This document shows positions 32,814-41,835 of a stretch of 41,835 nt of DNA, piece by piece; position 1 is the first letter of the stretch, and each line of letters starts with the position of its first letter. The DNA is from Spirogloea muscicola (lineage: Eukaryota; Streptophyta; Zygnematophyceae; Spirogloeales; Spirogloeaceae). Where the stretch lies: NCBI GenBank assembly GCA_009602725.1, contig WELB01000038.1, positions 665,229 to 707,063 of the forward strand, written 5' to 3'. The translations under genes and the position numbers were made by a program. The notes below the pieces were generated by a model, which was not told where the DNA came from, did not search any database, and saw only the letters and a list, made by a program, of their open reading frames with translations.

Positions 32814-33349
32814 TGTAGTGAATCTCGCCCTGAACACGCAGTTAGAGAGAGAGTCCTTATTGTATTCGAGCATAGGGGGTTTAGGGGCCAACCCACTACA
32901 CAAGGAAGCACTAGCGCATAGCGCAGCGGAAGACAGGCCCTGTGGTGCCGCCTTGACCGCGACTCCACCTCCTGGGCGCAGGCCGGCGCAGCAGGCCCCG
33001 CAGCGCAGTGCGGCGGCGGCTGCGGCGGCGAGCAGCGGCAAGGCTGCTCCAAGGCTTCTTCGGCTCGAACTGATTCCTGAGCCTCAGCCCCTGAGGCTCC
33101 TTGGTGCTTCCCCGTGCCACCCCCCCTCCAGGGGCGTGAGCAGGTTCGCCCCAATGCCCGCCTTGCGGCGGGCCCAAAGATCCTCCATTGAACGGGCGGA
33201 TCCTGGCGAGGGGTATTTCGGGACGGGCGGAGCCCGCCCCCGGGCGGGCCACTTGCCCGCCAGCAAGCTGGCGGGTCATCTGGCCCAAATAGTCAGTCAT
33301 GTGATGTCAACAGAGCCATGTGGCTTAACCAGACGGCTGCTTCATTACA
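32814..33349 (-). repeat. 5' LTR of A2 (LTR-A)
   Basis: 536 bp; the minus strand runs from TGTAATGAAGCAGCCGTC to GCGAGATTCACTACA. It holds the GGAGGGGGGGTGGCAC core and the usual U5 end. Confidence 0.92.
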
Positions 33350-33981
33350 CAGACTAATCTCTTGTGACTTAAAACCCTTGCCAGAGTGCACCCGTGGATC
33401 TGCATCGGCTGGCTGATTGGCTGTGAACACTCGCCCGCTGCATCCACGCTTCCAGGGTCGGCCAATGTCAATGGTCCTCCATCCCGGCGGCAACCGCAAT
33501 TGCCAGGTCAGTATTTCGCTGCGTAACCACCTGCGGTCGGCGGATTACCTGTCTGCGTGACAAGGAGGTGAAACCGACAGCCGCTGGGCGGCGAAGTCTG
33601 CCGATGTGCCAGAAAGTGGTCCGTACTCCAGTCCTGGCCCCTCCCTCAGCTGCTCGTGCTGCTTTGCGTATTGGGCGTGTGACTTGCGCGCTGCCATGAT
33701 TGCTTTGCTTGCCTGAGCGCCCCAGCTTGCTCAGAAACGTTGTGGTGGTACCATCTCGGCGGTTTGTCTTAGGCAAACCACTGACTTGATCCCTCAAGTG
33801 TGTTGGTGTGAAGGCATGAGTCTGCTGACTCGAGTGCGCAACCTAGTCCTCTTGCGCCGGCAGTACCACCGGCTGAGGTTGAGGAGATGGTGAACGAGAT
33901 GGCGGAGCTCCAAGCGGCTGGCGCGAGCGGCCTGACATCCGCCGAGGCGCCGCGTCTTGAGCGCCTCAGGGTAAGACTTCC
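33350..33981 (+). mobile_element. E-type element fragment: leader and gag N-terminus
   Basis: Matches the leader after the 40262 LTR: CCCGGCGGCAACC near 33483, GCGTAACCACCTG near 33522, and CACTGACTTGATCCCTCA near 33779. The gag start at about 33818 reads ESADSSAQPSP, with a one-base loss at the ATG relative to 41577, then a Glu/Ala-rich stretch (EVEEMVNEMAELQAAGAS). A2's 5' LTR abuts its left side and LTR-D its right, so it is a remnant caught between insertions. Confidence 0.7.
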
Positions 33982-34703
33982 TGAAGCGTACTACGCCTTA
34001 AACACGCAATTAGAGATTAGTACGTCCTGATTGGGTTCGATTATTGGGGGTTTAGAAGCAAACCCCCGACAGTGAAACTATACTACAGCACAGCGGAAGA
34101 CTTACCCTGAGGCGCCGCCAGAAGGCGGCAACCCTACTGTGGGTCTGGCTTAGTCACTATCCCCGCATGGGGTGCACCCATGGTACTTACGGAGAGCCAG
34201 CGATGTCCGCAGCGACGAGCTGCGGCGACGGGCTGGCAGCAGACGGCAGCAGCAGGGCTGTGGCGGCGGCTGTGGCAGCAGGCAAGCAGGGCTCTGCCTC
34301 TCTCTGGCCTCACTGATCGAATTGACCCGTTCGGTCTCAGCCGACCACTTGTCATGCTTCACTGCCACCCCCCTCCAGGATGTGTGGGAGCCGCTTCAAG
34401 GCCCACCCCGTCAGGTGCGGGCCGCACGAGGATCGGTCGCGGGGACATGTCACGTCCACGTGAAGACCTCAAGGGTACCAAAGGGTGGACATGTAACGTC
34501 CACGGGCGGACCGCGAGGGACCCGTAGGACATGAGACGTCCACGGGCGGACCTCGAGGAGACCGCAAGACAGGAGTCACGCCGAGCGGCACGACGCTGGC
34601 GTAGAAGACAAGGCGCGCTGGAGAATACACGGTAATGGATAGATAGATAACACATGTAACCGATAATAGGAGGGTAAGTCGCCCAGACGGGCAGAACGCT
34701 ACA
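33982..34703 (-). repeat. 3' LTR of D3 (LTR-D)
   Basis: 722 bp; the minus strand runs from TGTAGCGTTCTGCCC to GTAGTACGCTTCA. It has the GGTCCGCCCGTGGACGT repeat block (about 34440-34560), a GGAGGGGGGTGGCA core near 34365, and a donor-like CTCTCCGTAAGTACC (34182-34196 on the plus strand as its complement). It is preceded on the minus strand by TAAGTGGGGAGGTA, the polypurine tract (34704-34717). Confidence 0.88.
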
Positions 34704-34774
34704 TACCTCCCCACTTAGGTGTTCACGTCCTCGGGAACAAGGACAGGATACGGAGGGAAAAACAACCTGAAGAG

Positions 34775-34996
34775 ACTACATCCGACGAATGCGTGTAATA
34801 CTACGACGCATAGGGGTAACATGCCCCTGTGCAAGGTATCTACGAAGAAAGGACGGGCAATTGGCAAGATTGGCCGCAGATTCCCACGTATTGTGCTCCG
34901 GCCCATAGCCTAGCCACTTGACAAAATACTTTCGGGACTTACGTCGCCCACGGAGGTTGTTGCGGTGAGACAAGATCTCCTCCACCTTAAACTCTT
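34775..34996 (-). pseudogene. D3 chromodomain
   Basis: Minus strand: FKVEEILSHRNNLRG, KYFVKWLGYGPEHNTWE and NLANCPSFLRRYLA, then a stop. A clear chromodomain with its aromatic cage. It is separated from its integrase by the 3.9-kb A3 insertion. Confidence 0.9.
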
Positions 34997-35919
34997 TGTA
35001 ACGAATCTCGCCCTGAACACGCAGTCAGAGAGAGCTACTGGGCTACTGGGAAGTTCGGTAAAGAACATGTGCTAGGGGAGGGGGGTTTGGTGTTGTTTAT
35101 AAGGGAGTAGCTCCAGACAAATCAGAGTGGGCTGTAAAGAAAGCAAAGACCAAGAATAGACAAGATTTAGACGTTTTTAAGCGAGAGATATCTAACCTAG
35201 CACAGATACGTCACGTAAATCTGGTAGAACTTGTGGGTTACTGCCTTACGAAGAGTAACGACCAGATGATAGTCCTAGAATACATGTCTGGAGGTACTCT
35301 GTACGAGAGACTTCGCGACCCTGGCGTGCCGCTATCTTTTTGCCAAAGAGTGTCCATAGCTTGCGACGCAGCAGAAGGTATCAGCTACCTCCACAAGTTT
35401 ACGTAGAGAGTCCTTATTGTATTCGAGCATGAAGAGTTTAGGGGCCAACCCACTACACAAGGAAGCACTAGCGCATAGCGCAGCGGAAGACAGGCCCTGT
35501 GGCGCCGCCTTGACGGCGACTCCACCTCCTGGGCGCAGGCCGGCGCAGCAAGGCCCCGCAGCGCAACGCGGCGGCGGCTGCGGCGGCGAGCAGCGGCAAG
35601 GCTGCTCCAAGGCTTCCTCGGCTCGAATTCATTGGTGAGCCTCACTCAGCCCCTGAGGCTCCTTAGTACTTCCCCGTGCCACCCCCCCTCCAGGGGTGTG
35701 AGCAGGTTCGCCCCAAGGCCCGCCTTGCGGCGGGCCCAAAGGTCCTCCCTTGAAGGGGTGGATCCTGGCGAGGGTATTTTACCAAGGGCGGGGCCCGCCT
35801 CTTGGCGGGGCACCTGCCTGGCAAGCCAACCCGCCACCTGGCGGGCCACTTGTCCCAAATGGCCGGTCATGTAATGCCAACAGAGCCATGTGGCTTAACC
35901 CAACGGCTGGTTCATTACA
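34997..35919 (-). repeat. 3' LTR of A3 (LTR-A), interrupted by a kinase fragment
   Basis: About 554 bp of LTR-A plus a 369-bp insert (35035-35403) close to its U5 end. The 5' LTR of the same element lacks the insert, so the insert arrived after A3 integrated. Confidence 0.9.
35035..35403 (+). pseudogene. Receptor-like protein kinase domain fragment
   Basis: The plus strand encodes the N-lobe of a plant RLK/Pelle-type kinase: HVLGEGG, then after a one-base loss at 35084-35086 FGVVYKG (glycine-rich loop), WAVKKAK (catalytic Lys), FKREISNLAQIRHVNLVEL (helix C), VLEYMSGGTLYERL (hinge) and ACDAAEGISYLH. It stops before the HRD catalytic loop, so it cannot be active. About 105 codons run without an intron. 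AGAGAG occurs on both sides, and no terminal inverted repeats are seen. It could be a piece of processed cDNA or genomic filler used in break repair. Confidence 0.9.
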
Positions 35920-35924
35920 TACCT

Positions 35925-36122
35925 TCCCACTCTGGTGTTCACGTCCTCGGGAACAACGAGAGAACAGTCAACAGGTTTTACGCCCGACGGATGCGGCTTT
36001 GACCAAGCCTAGGGTTTCACCACCCTTGGCCAAGTGTTCCAAAAGAGCAGGCGGACAATGTGCCAGATTGGCCGCAGGCTCCTACGTGAGGTGCTCAGGC
36101 CCATACCCGAGCCACTTTACCA
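35925..36122 (-). pseudogene. A3 chromodomain tail
   Basis: Minus strand: LVKWLGYGPEH, a stop where relatives have Trp, then EPAANLAHCPPALLEHLAK, followed by a CAGAGTGGGAAGGTA polypurine tract next to the LTR. Joined to gag by a deletion. Confidence 0.82.
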
Positions 36123-37828
36123 GACCATGGGTCTTGGGTGAGGTGGTCCTTATCGCCGCAGCGAAGGCAACCATTCCCCTCCATAGCTGGCTTCTCCAAG
36201 CCTCTCATGGAACGGATGTTCAGACCCTCGGGCCGAAACTTCTCCGGTCCCCTCTCTGCCTCAGCAGATACTCCCGCCTCAAGCAGGGAGCGCTTGCCCA
36301 ATACACTTGGATAAGTGTTCAGCACCTTCCTGGCGTGCTCCACCAGCTAGGGCAAGTTGGCAAGGGCTGCGAAGTGGCGGACTCCACCGCCCCACTTTCG
36401 CATCGGCTCGGACAGCCCAGCCTCAAATCGCTGGCACTGATCGACAGCCTTCATAGGCTCGTTGCGCAGCTTAGAGACCAGCAGGCTCAGTTGCCGCACT
36501 TGGTCCTTAAAGTCTCTGCGCATACGAAGAGCATCCAGCTCATTACGAGCCTTCAGCTCCCCATGAATCTCACCACACACCTTGGTGAGCGAGCTCGAGA
36601 AGCAATTCCAGGTGTTGCACACCTGTGGCATGGAAGTCTTCTTCATAGAGTCCCACCACGGGGATCTCCCTCGAGATAAGTGGCAGCGAGCGGCAGTCCT
36701 GCCGTCGCATCCGTGTAGCTCAACACGAACCACTCTGTGATCTCGCTGAGACAGGCCTGGAGGCCACCCCGGTCATCCTGACTAGAGTATTGCTGAGGAT
36801 AGTGGGCCCTTGCAAGTCCATGCGCAGGATTGCCACGGTTCTGAAGCATCAGATGCACCTCAGCATCGACCTTTTTGCAAAACGCTTCGCGCCAGCAGCG
36901 TGCCGGCCGAGCAAGCAATGCACTTCCCCACACAGCGCCCCCCATAGGACGTGGGAAGTCGTATTCAACACAGCCTTGGCTGTCTCCAGGTGCTCCGTGA
37001 GGAATGCAAGTCATTGCATCTCCTCCCACTCTGGTCAGATTGACCGGAGAATGGCTGACATTGGGCGGCCCTGGCAAGTCCATGCGCAGGATTCCCCAAC
37101 CGGCTTTGGCGAATAAAGTGCACCTCAGCCCCGACCCCTTGCAAACGCCTCTCGCCGGCACAAAGCCGGCCGAGCAAGGAATGCACCTCCACACATAACG
37201 CCCCCAGTAGGGCGTGGAAGGACGGTTCCAGCACAACAGCTGCCTCCAAGGAGTGTTGTTGCCGAGATTAGTGGGCCCTCGCAAGTCCATGCGACGGGTT
37301 GCCAATGCTCTGGCGCAACAAATGCACCGCAGCATCGACCCCTTCAACATGCCGCTCTCCGGCCCGCAGCCGGACGAGGTGGGCACGCTGTTCCTCATGC
37401 GACCCCTCGAGGTAGGCACGAAGGAACGGGTCTAGGCCAGCCTTAGCTGACTCCAGCTGCTCAGTGAGGAGTGCCATGCTTTGCACCTCCCCAACCGACA
37501 AGCCCTCCATGCCTTCGGCTCCCAGCTCGGCGTGCCCCTCAAGGGCTTGCCCCGCAGCAGCCACTGCATCCGCAGCATCTAGCCCTGCCGCAGTCGCTGC
37601 ATTCACAGCCGACCGCGCCCCAGTAGCCGCTGCATTCACAGCCGACCGCGCTGCCACAGCCGCTGCATCCACAGCCAACCGCGCTGCCACAGCCGCTGCA
37701 TCCACAGCCGACCGCCCTGCAGCCGCTAAATCCACAGCCGACCGCCCTGCAGCCGCTGCATCCACAGCCGACCGCCCTGCCTCCCGAGGAGGGCTTAGTG
37801 ACCGCGCACTGGAGGTGCGTGAATCCAT
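36123..37828 (-). pseudogene. A3 gag with a triplicated segment
   Basis: Start at 37828-37826 (MDSRTSSARSLSPPREAG). Alanine-rich repeats (SAVDAAA type) at 37790-37590 are followed by LEGHAELGAEG. A module around GNPAHGLARAH occurs three times (near 37285, 37074 and 36818), about 210-255 bp apart. Capsid and zinc knuckle CLRCGDKDHLTQD follow, with the last Cys replaced at the deletion junction. Several frameshifts; coding potential is lost. Confidence 0.8.
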
Positions 37829-38313
37829 GCTGTCTGATGGACACTGAGTGATCAATTCAGCGTCGACAGTCAGCAAATCACACACTCCATACCACAATGC
37901 AGGACATCGCAAGCTGGTGCACCAACGAGCGAGCAAGCAAGGCAGCGCGCGACCTCACACCTCAATCAGCAGGCAGGCAGACAGCCGCGATGTGACCAAG
38001 ACCGATGCTCACAATCAATGCTGGTCACACGACTGACCTCACCACACAAAGCTCAAGCCACAACTCAAGAGTAGCGAATGGAGCAAGTGGTTCTCGAGGA
38101 TCAGTCCGCAATGTGGCCTTGGTCGTTGCTGGCTCTGCGCAAAGATGCCTCTGCACCTGGCGCGTCAGCGGAGCCGTCCCACGGACCAACGTCTGGCAAG
38201 CACTTCAACTTTGACAGAAAAAGTCAGGCCAGAATATCAAGGAGATCCTTGCATCATCAGCGAGCACAAGAAGTCAAAAGCGCGATGGATGCAAGACCAC
38301 CTCCGATACCAAA
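37829..38313 (-). other. A3 leader and PBS
   Basis: Homologous to the A1 leader. The PBS next to the LTR reads TTTGGTATCGGAGG on the minus strand, one base from the tRNA-Met consensus. Confidence 0.75.
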
Positions 38314-38859
38314 TGTAACGAATCTCGCCCTGAACACGCAGTTAGAGAGAGAGAGTCCTTATTGTATTCGAGCATAGGGAGTTTAGGGGCCAACCCACTA
38401 CACAAGGAAGCACTAGCGCGTAGCGCAGCGGAAGACAGGCCCTGTGGCGCCGCCTTGACGGCGACTCCACCTCCTGGGCGCAGGCCGGCGCAGCAGGCCC
38501 CGAAGCGCAGTGCGGCGGCGGCTGCGGCGGCGAGCAGCGGCAAGGCTGCTCCAAGGCTTCCTCGGCTCGAGCTCATTGATGAGCCTCAGCCCCTGAGGCT
38601 CCTTAGTACTTCCCCGTGCCACCCCCCCTCCAGGGATGTGAGCAGGTTCGCCCCAAGGCCCGCCTTGCGGCGGGCCCAAAGGTCCTCCCTTGAAGGGGTG
38701 GATCCTGGCGAGGGTATTTTAACACGGGCGGGGCCCGCCTCTGGGCGGGGCACCTGCCCGGCAAGCCAGCCCGCCACCTGGCGGGCCACTTGTCCCAAAT
38801 GGCCGGTCATGTAATGCCACCAGAGCCATGTGGCTTAACCAAACGGCTGGTTCGTTACA
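38314..38859 (-). repeat. 5' LTR of A3 (LTR-A)
   Basis: 546 bp; the minus strand starts TGTAACGAACCAGCCG and ends GCGAGATTCGTTACA. Intact, without the kinase insert. Confidence 0.93.
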
Positions 38860-38864
38860 CTCTT

Positions 38865-40261
38865 CCTCACCTGCAACAACAATGGGAGGTGGGGGCGGTT
38901 GGACACGACCATACGCACGGAATGGCTCGAGCTGGGATACATGGAATACCCTGTGGATCTTCCATCGTACCGGGGTATCCAGCTCATATGCGACCTTGCC
39001 GACCAGGCGCACTACGCAAAGGGGTTCAACCCAGTTGGGCAGCAACTTAGGCGTACCGACAGCCCGCAGGGAGAGATGCTTTGTGCTAAATAGCACTTGA
39101 GCACCAACGTCGAAAGATACATCACGACGACGTCGATCAGCATACTCCTTTTGCCGTTGCTGGGCAATCTCTAAGCATTGCCGACCCCTGCGCTGAGCTT
39201 CCAGGAGGTCGCCGGTAAAGGTCACTGCGGCCGGCACACGTTTCGGCCTCCCCATCTGTAAAGGTGCGCGGGAATGCTGACCGTTGAGGAAGAAAGGTGT
39301 GTTTTAAGTGGACTCATGGAAGGCATTGTTCACTGCGTACTCCGCTGGATCAAGATACTCATTCCAGTTACTTTGGCTGGGGTTTACATATTGCCGTAAC
39401 ATGTCCTCCAAAATCCGATTCATCCTTTCCGTCTGACCATCCTTTTGGGGGTGGAAAGCTGTAGACATGGATTGCTGGGTGCCAAGCAGCCTGCACACTT
39501 CTTTTCAGAAGTGCCCCGTAAAGCGAGGATCGCGGTCAGACACGATGCGCTCGGGAACTCGGTGCACTTTCCATATACGATCCACGAATATACCAGCAAA
39601 CTTCGTGGCTTTCACCTTTGTGGTTGTAGGCACAAGATGCGCCATTTTACCCAAACGATCCACAAATTTGACAATGGCGTCATAGCCGTTCCGCGTCATA
39701 GGCAACTGGGTGATGGAATCCACACTTACATCAGACCAGTTCGTCGGAGGAATCGCCAACGGTTGGAGAAGCCAGGCAGGCTTATGAGTGCGTGCCTTAC
39801 TGCGCTGGCAGGTGGCACAAGTTTTCAGAAAAGACTCCACTTGGACTTTCAAGTCCGGCCACCAAAAGAGAAGCTGGACAGCTTTCTTTGTCTTTCCCAT
39901 ACCCAAACGACCACTATGCGGAGGCTCATGCAGCTCTTGTAGGATACTGCTTCGCAAGGCATTGCAGCCGGGGACCACAATGGCGTCTCCTCGCCACCAA
40001 AAGCTTTGGTCATTTACGAGTGTGCGTGTATTGGTATAGGTCTGTGCCATACCCATCTCGAATACGCACATACAGCTCAGAGAGGTTGGCGGTGGACTGT
40101 CGAGCAGCTCCACGAGTAGGCCGCACGTCTGCGGCCCCAACCACTGGAGCGTGCAAGACAGCCGCCACACCAGCCCCTGCAATGTTGCAGCTTACCGGGT
40201 CCGCAACCTTCATCCTTCCAGGGCGGTACTCCCACTGGAAACGGAATGCCACTTTGCACTC
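38865..40261 (-). pseudogene. D3 integrase
   Basis: Minus strand: [79 protein letters not shown] then a stop, [16 protein letters not shown], another stop after FHEST, and VRLVGKVAYELDT with GRVQPPPPP. The middle catalytic Asp is kept. It joins the chromodomain at 34996 once A3 is removed. Confidence 0.87.
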
Positions 40262-41002
40262 TGTAACGTTCCCACCGTTTGAGAGTGCCAACGGTGCCGG
40301 TTCGTATCGTATCGTATCTACCGTTTGGGACTCCCAAACGGTGCGGGTCGTCTGCTACACCCCGTGTAGCTAAGTACGGTCCGAAACCCCGGGCTTCGGA
40401 CCGCGCGGCATCGTCCGCTAGTCGTACTGTCCGAGAGGCGCTGCTTCGCTCGCGCGCGGCATCGTCCGGGAGTTGTCTCCATCCGCCAGGTGCTGCTTCG
40501 CTCGCGCGCGGCAGCGTCTGGCAGATCCGGCGTATTCCCTTGTCAGGCCCGCCCCTCTGGGAGGACCTTGGGGCAGCCCTCGTCACACCCTCGAGGGGGG
40601 GGTGGCAGATGGAACGCTTATCAATAATAGGCAGAGGCCAAACTCCTCAGTCGGACCCGTGACGCCAAGAGAGGCACAGCCCTGCTGCCTGCTGCCGCAG
40701 CCGCCGCCACAGCCCTGCTGCTGCCGCCTGCTGCCCAGCCCGTCGCCGCAGCTCGTCGCTGCGGGCCTCGCCGGCTCTCTGTAAGTACCATGGCTGCGCC
40801 CCTTGCGGGGACAGCTGCTGACCCTCGGTGAGTCGCCGCCTTCCGGCGGTGCCTCAGGGTAAGACTTCCGCTGCGCTCTGTGCGCGTACGTGTGCGCTGT
40901 GTGCGCTGGCGTTCCACTCTGGGGGTTGTCTCCAAAACACCCTAGCACCGAAACCCAAACAGGACGTTCTGACTCTAACTGTGTGATAAGGGACAGAGAT
41001 GT
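40262..41002 (+). repeat. 5' LTR of an E element (LTR-E)
   Basis: 741 bp from TGTAACGTTCCCACCGTTTG to AGAGATGTCACA. It contains a TGCTGCTTCGCTCGCGCGCG direct repeat (near 40439 and 40491), a GAGGGGGGGTGGCAG core near 40593, a donor-like CTCTCTGTAAGTACC near 40776, and a GTCGCCGCCTTCCGGCGG hairpin near 40832. It interrupts D3 just upstream of the codons for ECKVAFRFQW. Confidence 0.88.
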
Positions 41003-41576
41003 CACATTGGTACAGAGGAGTTCTTGCATCTAGCCAGTCACGTAAAAACTTGTATTTTACTGATGACAGTGCAAGGATCCTTCTGAATGCTGGACTAATT
41101 TTCTCTGTAAGCGTGGAAATGTTCTAGTGTATGCGTGAAGCCGTCAGCGAAGCGGCAAGTGTGCCACCCTCTCGCCTTCGACATCCACGCACCGGGTCTT
41201 CAAGATGCTGAGTGGCTCTTCTTCCCGGCGGCAACCTTCATTGCCTGGTCAGTCCTCGCCTGCGTAACCACCTGTGCCCGGTGTGTAGCTGGCCTATGAA
41301 GCACGGCATGGCACCCGGTGCCGCAAGTGGGCGACAATCTGACTGTCGGCCAGGCGCTGGTCTGTACTCTCGCCTGGTGCCCTCCCTCAGTCTGCTTTTC
41401 ACAGCTTTGCTGTTTGGGGGTATGATCTGGCGGGCTATCATGTTTTGCTTTGCTTGCCTAGTGCACGGGCCTTGCTCAGCAACTCTGTGGTAGTAAACTC
41501 TGTGGTAGTATTGTTTCAGCAGATATGTCTTATACCTGCCACTGACTTGATCCCTCAGTGTGTTGGTGTAAAGGCA
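41003..41576 (+). other. E element PBS and leader
   Basis: TTGGTACAGAGG directly follows the LTR, a tRNA-Met-like PBS missing one T. The leader matches 33350-33817 and, more weakly, 5449-5905. Confidence 0.75.
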
Positions 41577-41835
41577 TGGAGTCGGCTGACTCAAGCGCGC
41601 CACCTAGTCCCCCTCTGCCGGCTGTTCAATCTGCTAAGGTCAAGGCAGTGGTTTGATGAGCTGTCAGGGCTCCACTTGCCATCCCTGGACGTCCAACTCC
41701 AAGGAGGCGCAGCGCGTTGTGCGCTTGTTGGAGCAGTATGAGGCTGCTGGTCCAAGGGGACCTGGTCGTAAAGCCCGTGTGTGGGAGTTGCTATGAGGTG
41801 TGCAAACTGCTCGCCCCTGTTGTGGGCCGAACAAT
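41577..41835 (+). pseudogene. E element gag start, runs off the window
   Basis: ATG at 41577 (MESADSSAPPSPPLPAV), homologous to the gag start near 33818. A stop follows after about 26 codons (AKVKAVV then TGA), so this copy is already frameshifted or mutated. The next part resembles the Glu/Leu-rich segment of the other copy. Confidence 0.6.

Larger units (their letters stand above)
26767..33349 (-). mobile_element. Chromovirus-type Ty3/gypsy retrotransposon A2, 3'-truncated
   Basis: Minus strand: 5' LTR 33349-32814, PBS, leader, gag (interrupted by a solo LTR-B), linker domain, protease, RT, RNase H and integrase, cut off at 26767 just after the NYGQ segment. The integrase C-terminus, chromodomain and 3' LTR are missing. 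It is very close to A1 but lacks A1's RNase H deletion and protease active-site change, so it is the best reference copy of family A here. Confidence 0.92.
34997..38859 (-). mobile_element. Element A3: gag-only deletion derivative of family A
   Basis: Minus strand: 5' LTR 38859-38314, PBS TTTGGTATCGGAGG, leader, gag from 37828, then a jump at about 36123 from the zinc knuckle straight into the chromodomain, a polypurine tract and 3' LTR 35919-34997. All of protease, RT, RNase H and most of integrase are gone. Perfect CTCTT target duplication (34992-34996 and 38860-38864). The terminal regions needed for mobilisation are kept, so it could have moved with help from a full family-A element. Confidence 0.92.
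33982..40261 (-). mobile_element. Ty3/gypsy chromovirus D3, split by A3
   Basis: Minus strand: RNase H-integrase spacer from 40261, integrase to 38865, the A3 insertion (38859-34997), chromodomain 34996-34775, polypurine tract and 3' LTR-D (34703-33982). Removing A3 and one copy of its CTCTT duplication rejoins the codons for the acidic run and the chromodomain exactly. Upstream parts are cut off by an E element at 40262. Stops lie in integrase near 39507 and 39305. Confidence 0.9.

Overview
This is nuclear DNA from a eukaryote, almost certainly a green plant-lineage organism. It holds one intron-containing host gene and about 39 kb of nested, mostly broken LTR retrotransposons. The evidence is a spliced HAD-hydrolase gene with GT-AG introns, chromodomain Ty3/gypsy elements (chromoviruses), a primer-binding site matching initiator tRNA-Met, and a fragment of a plant-type receptor-like kinase. 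The kinase suggests a streptophyte (a charophyte alga or early land plant), but a split-direct-repeat element like those known from volvocine green algae keeps a chlorophyte open. No bacterial operons, tRNA, rRNA or CRISPR arrays were seen.

Layout. 52-1881: 3' five exons of a HAD hydrolase (+). 1882-3789: no recognisable gene. 3790-5945: ancient gypsy remnant (integrase and chromodomain), a degenerate LTR (LTR-G) and a leader. 5946-6538: truncated LTR-D. 6539-13791: element A1 (+), with both LTRs and a solo LTR-B nested in its 5' LTR. 13792-18297: element C1 (+), 5'-truncated, with its own 3' LTR. 18298-18816: partial LTR-E (-). 18817-26766: decayed element H1 (-), carrying two insertions: element F (19631-24014), a gag-protease element with split direct repeats, and a solo LTR-A with perfect 5-bp target duplications (25628-26204). 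26767-33349: element A2 (-), 3'-truncated, with a solo LTR-B in its gag. 33350-33981: leader and gag start of an E-type element (+). 33982-40261: element D3 (-), split by element A3 (34997-38859), a gag-only deletion derivative whose 3' LTR contains the kinase fragment. 40262-41835: 5' LTR, leader and gag start of another E element (+), running off the window.

How they relate. A, C, D, E and H elements share one protein plan: gag with a zinc knuckle, retropepsin, RT, RNase H, integrase and chromodomain. Their LTRs differ in sequence but share a promoter core and an R/U5 hairpin. No copy in the window is intact. A2 has the longest uninterrupted pol. Element F encodes only gag and protease, so it would need reverse transcriptase and recombinase or integrase from elsewhere.

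Element letters and LTR family names (A to H) are working labels for this window, not database names. Similarities were judged by eye; no database search was possible.
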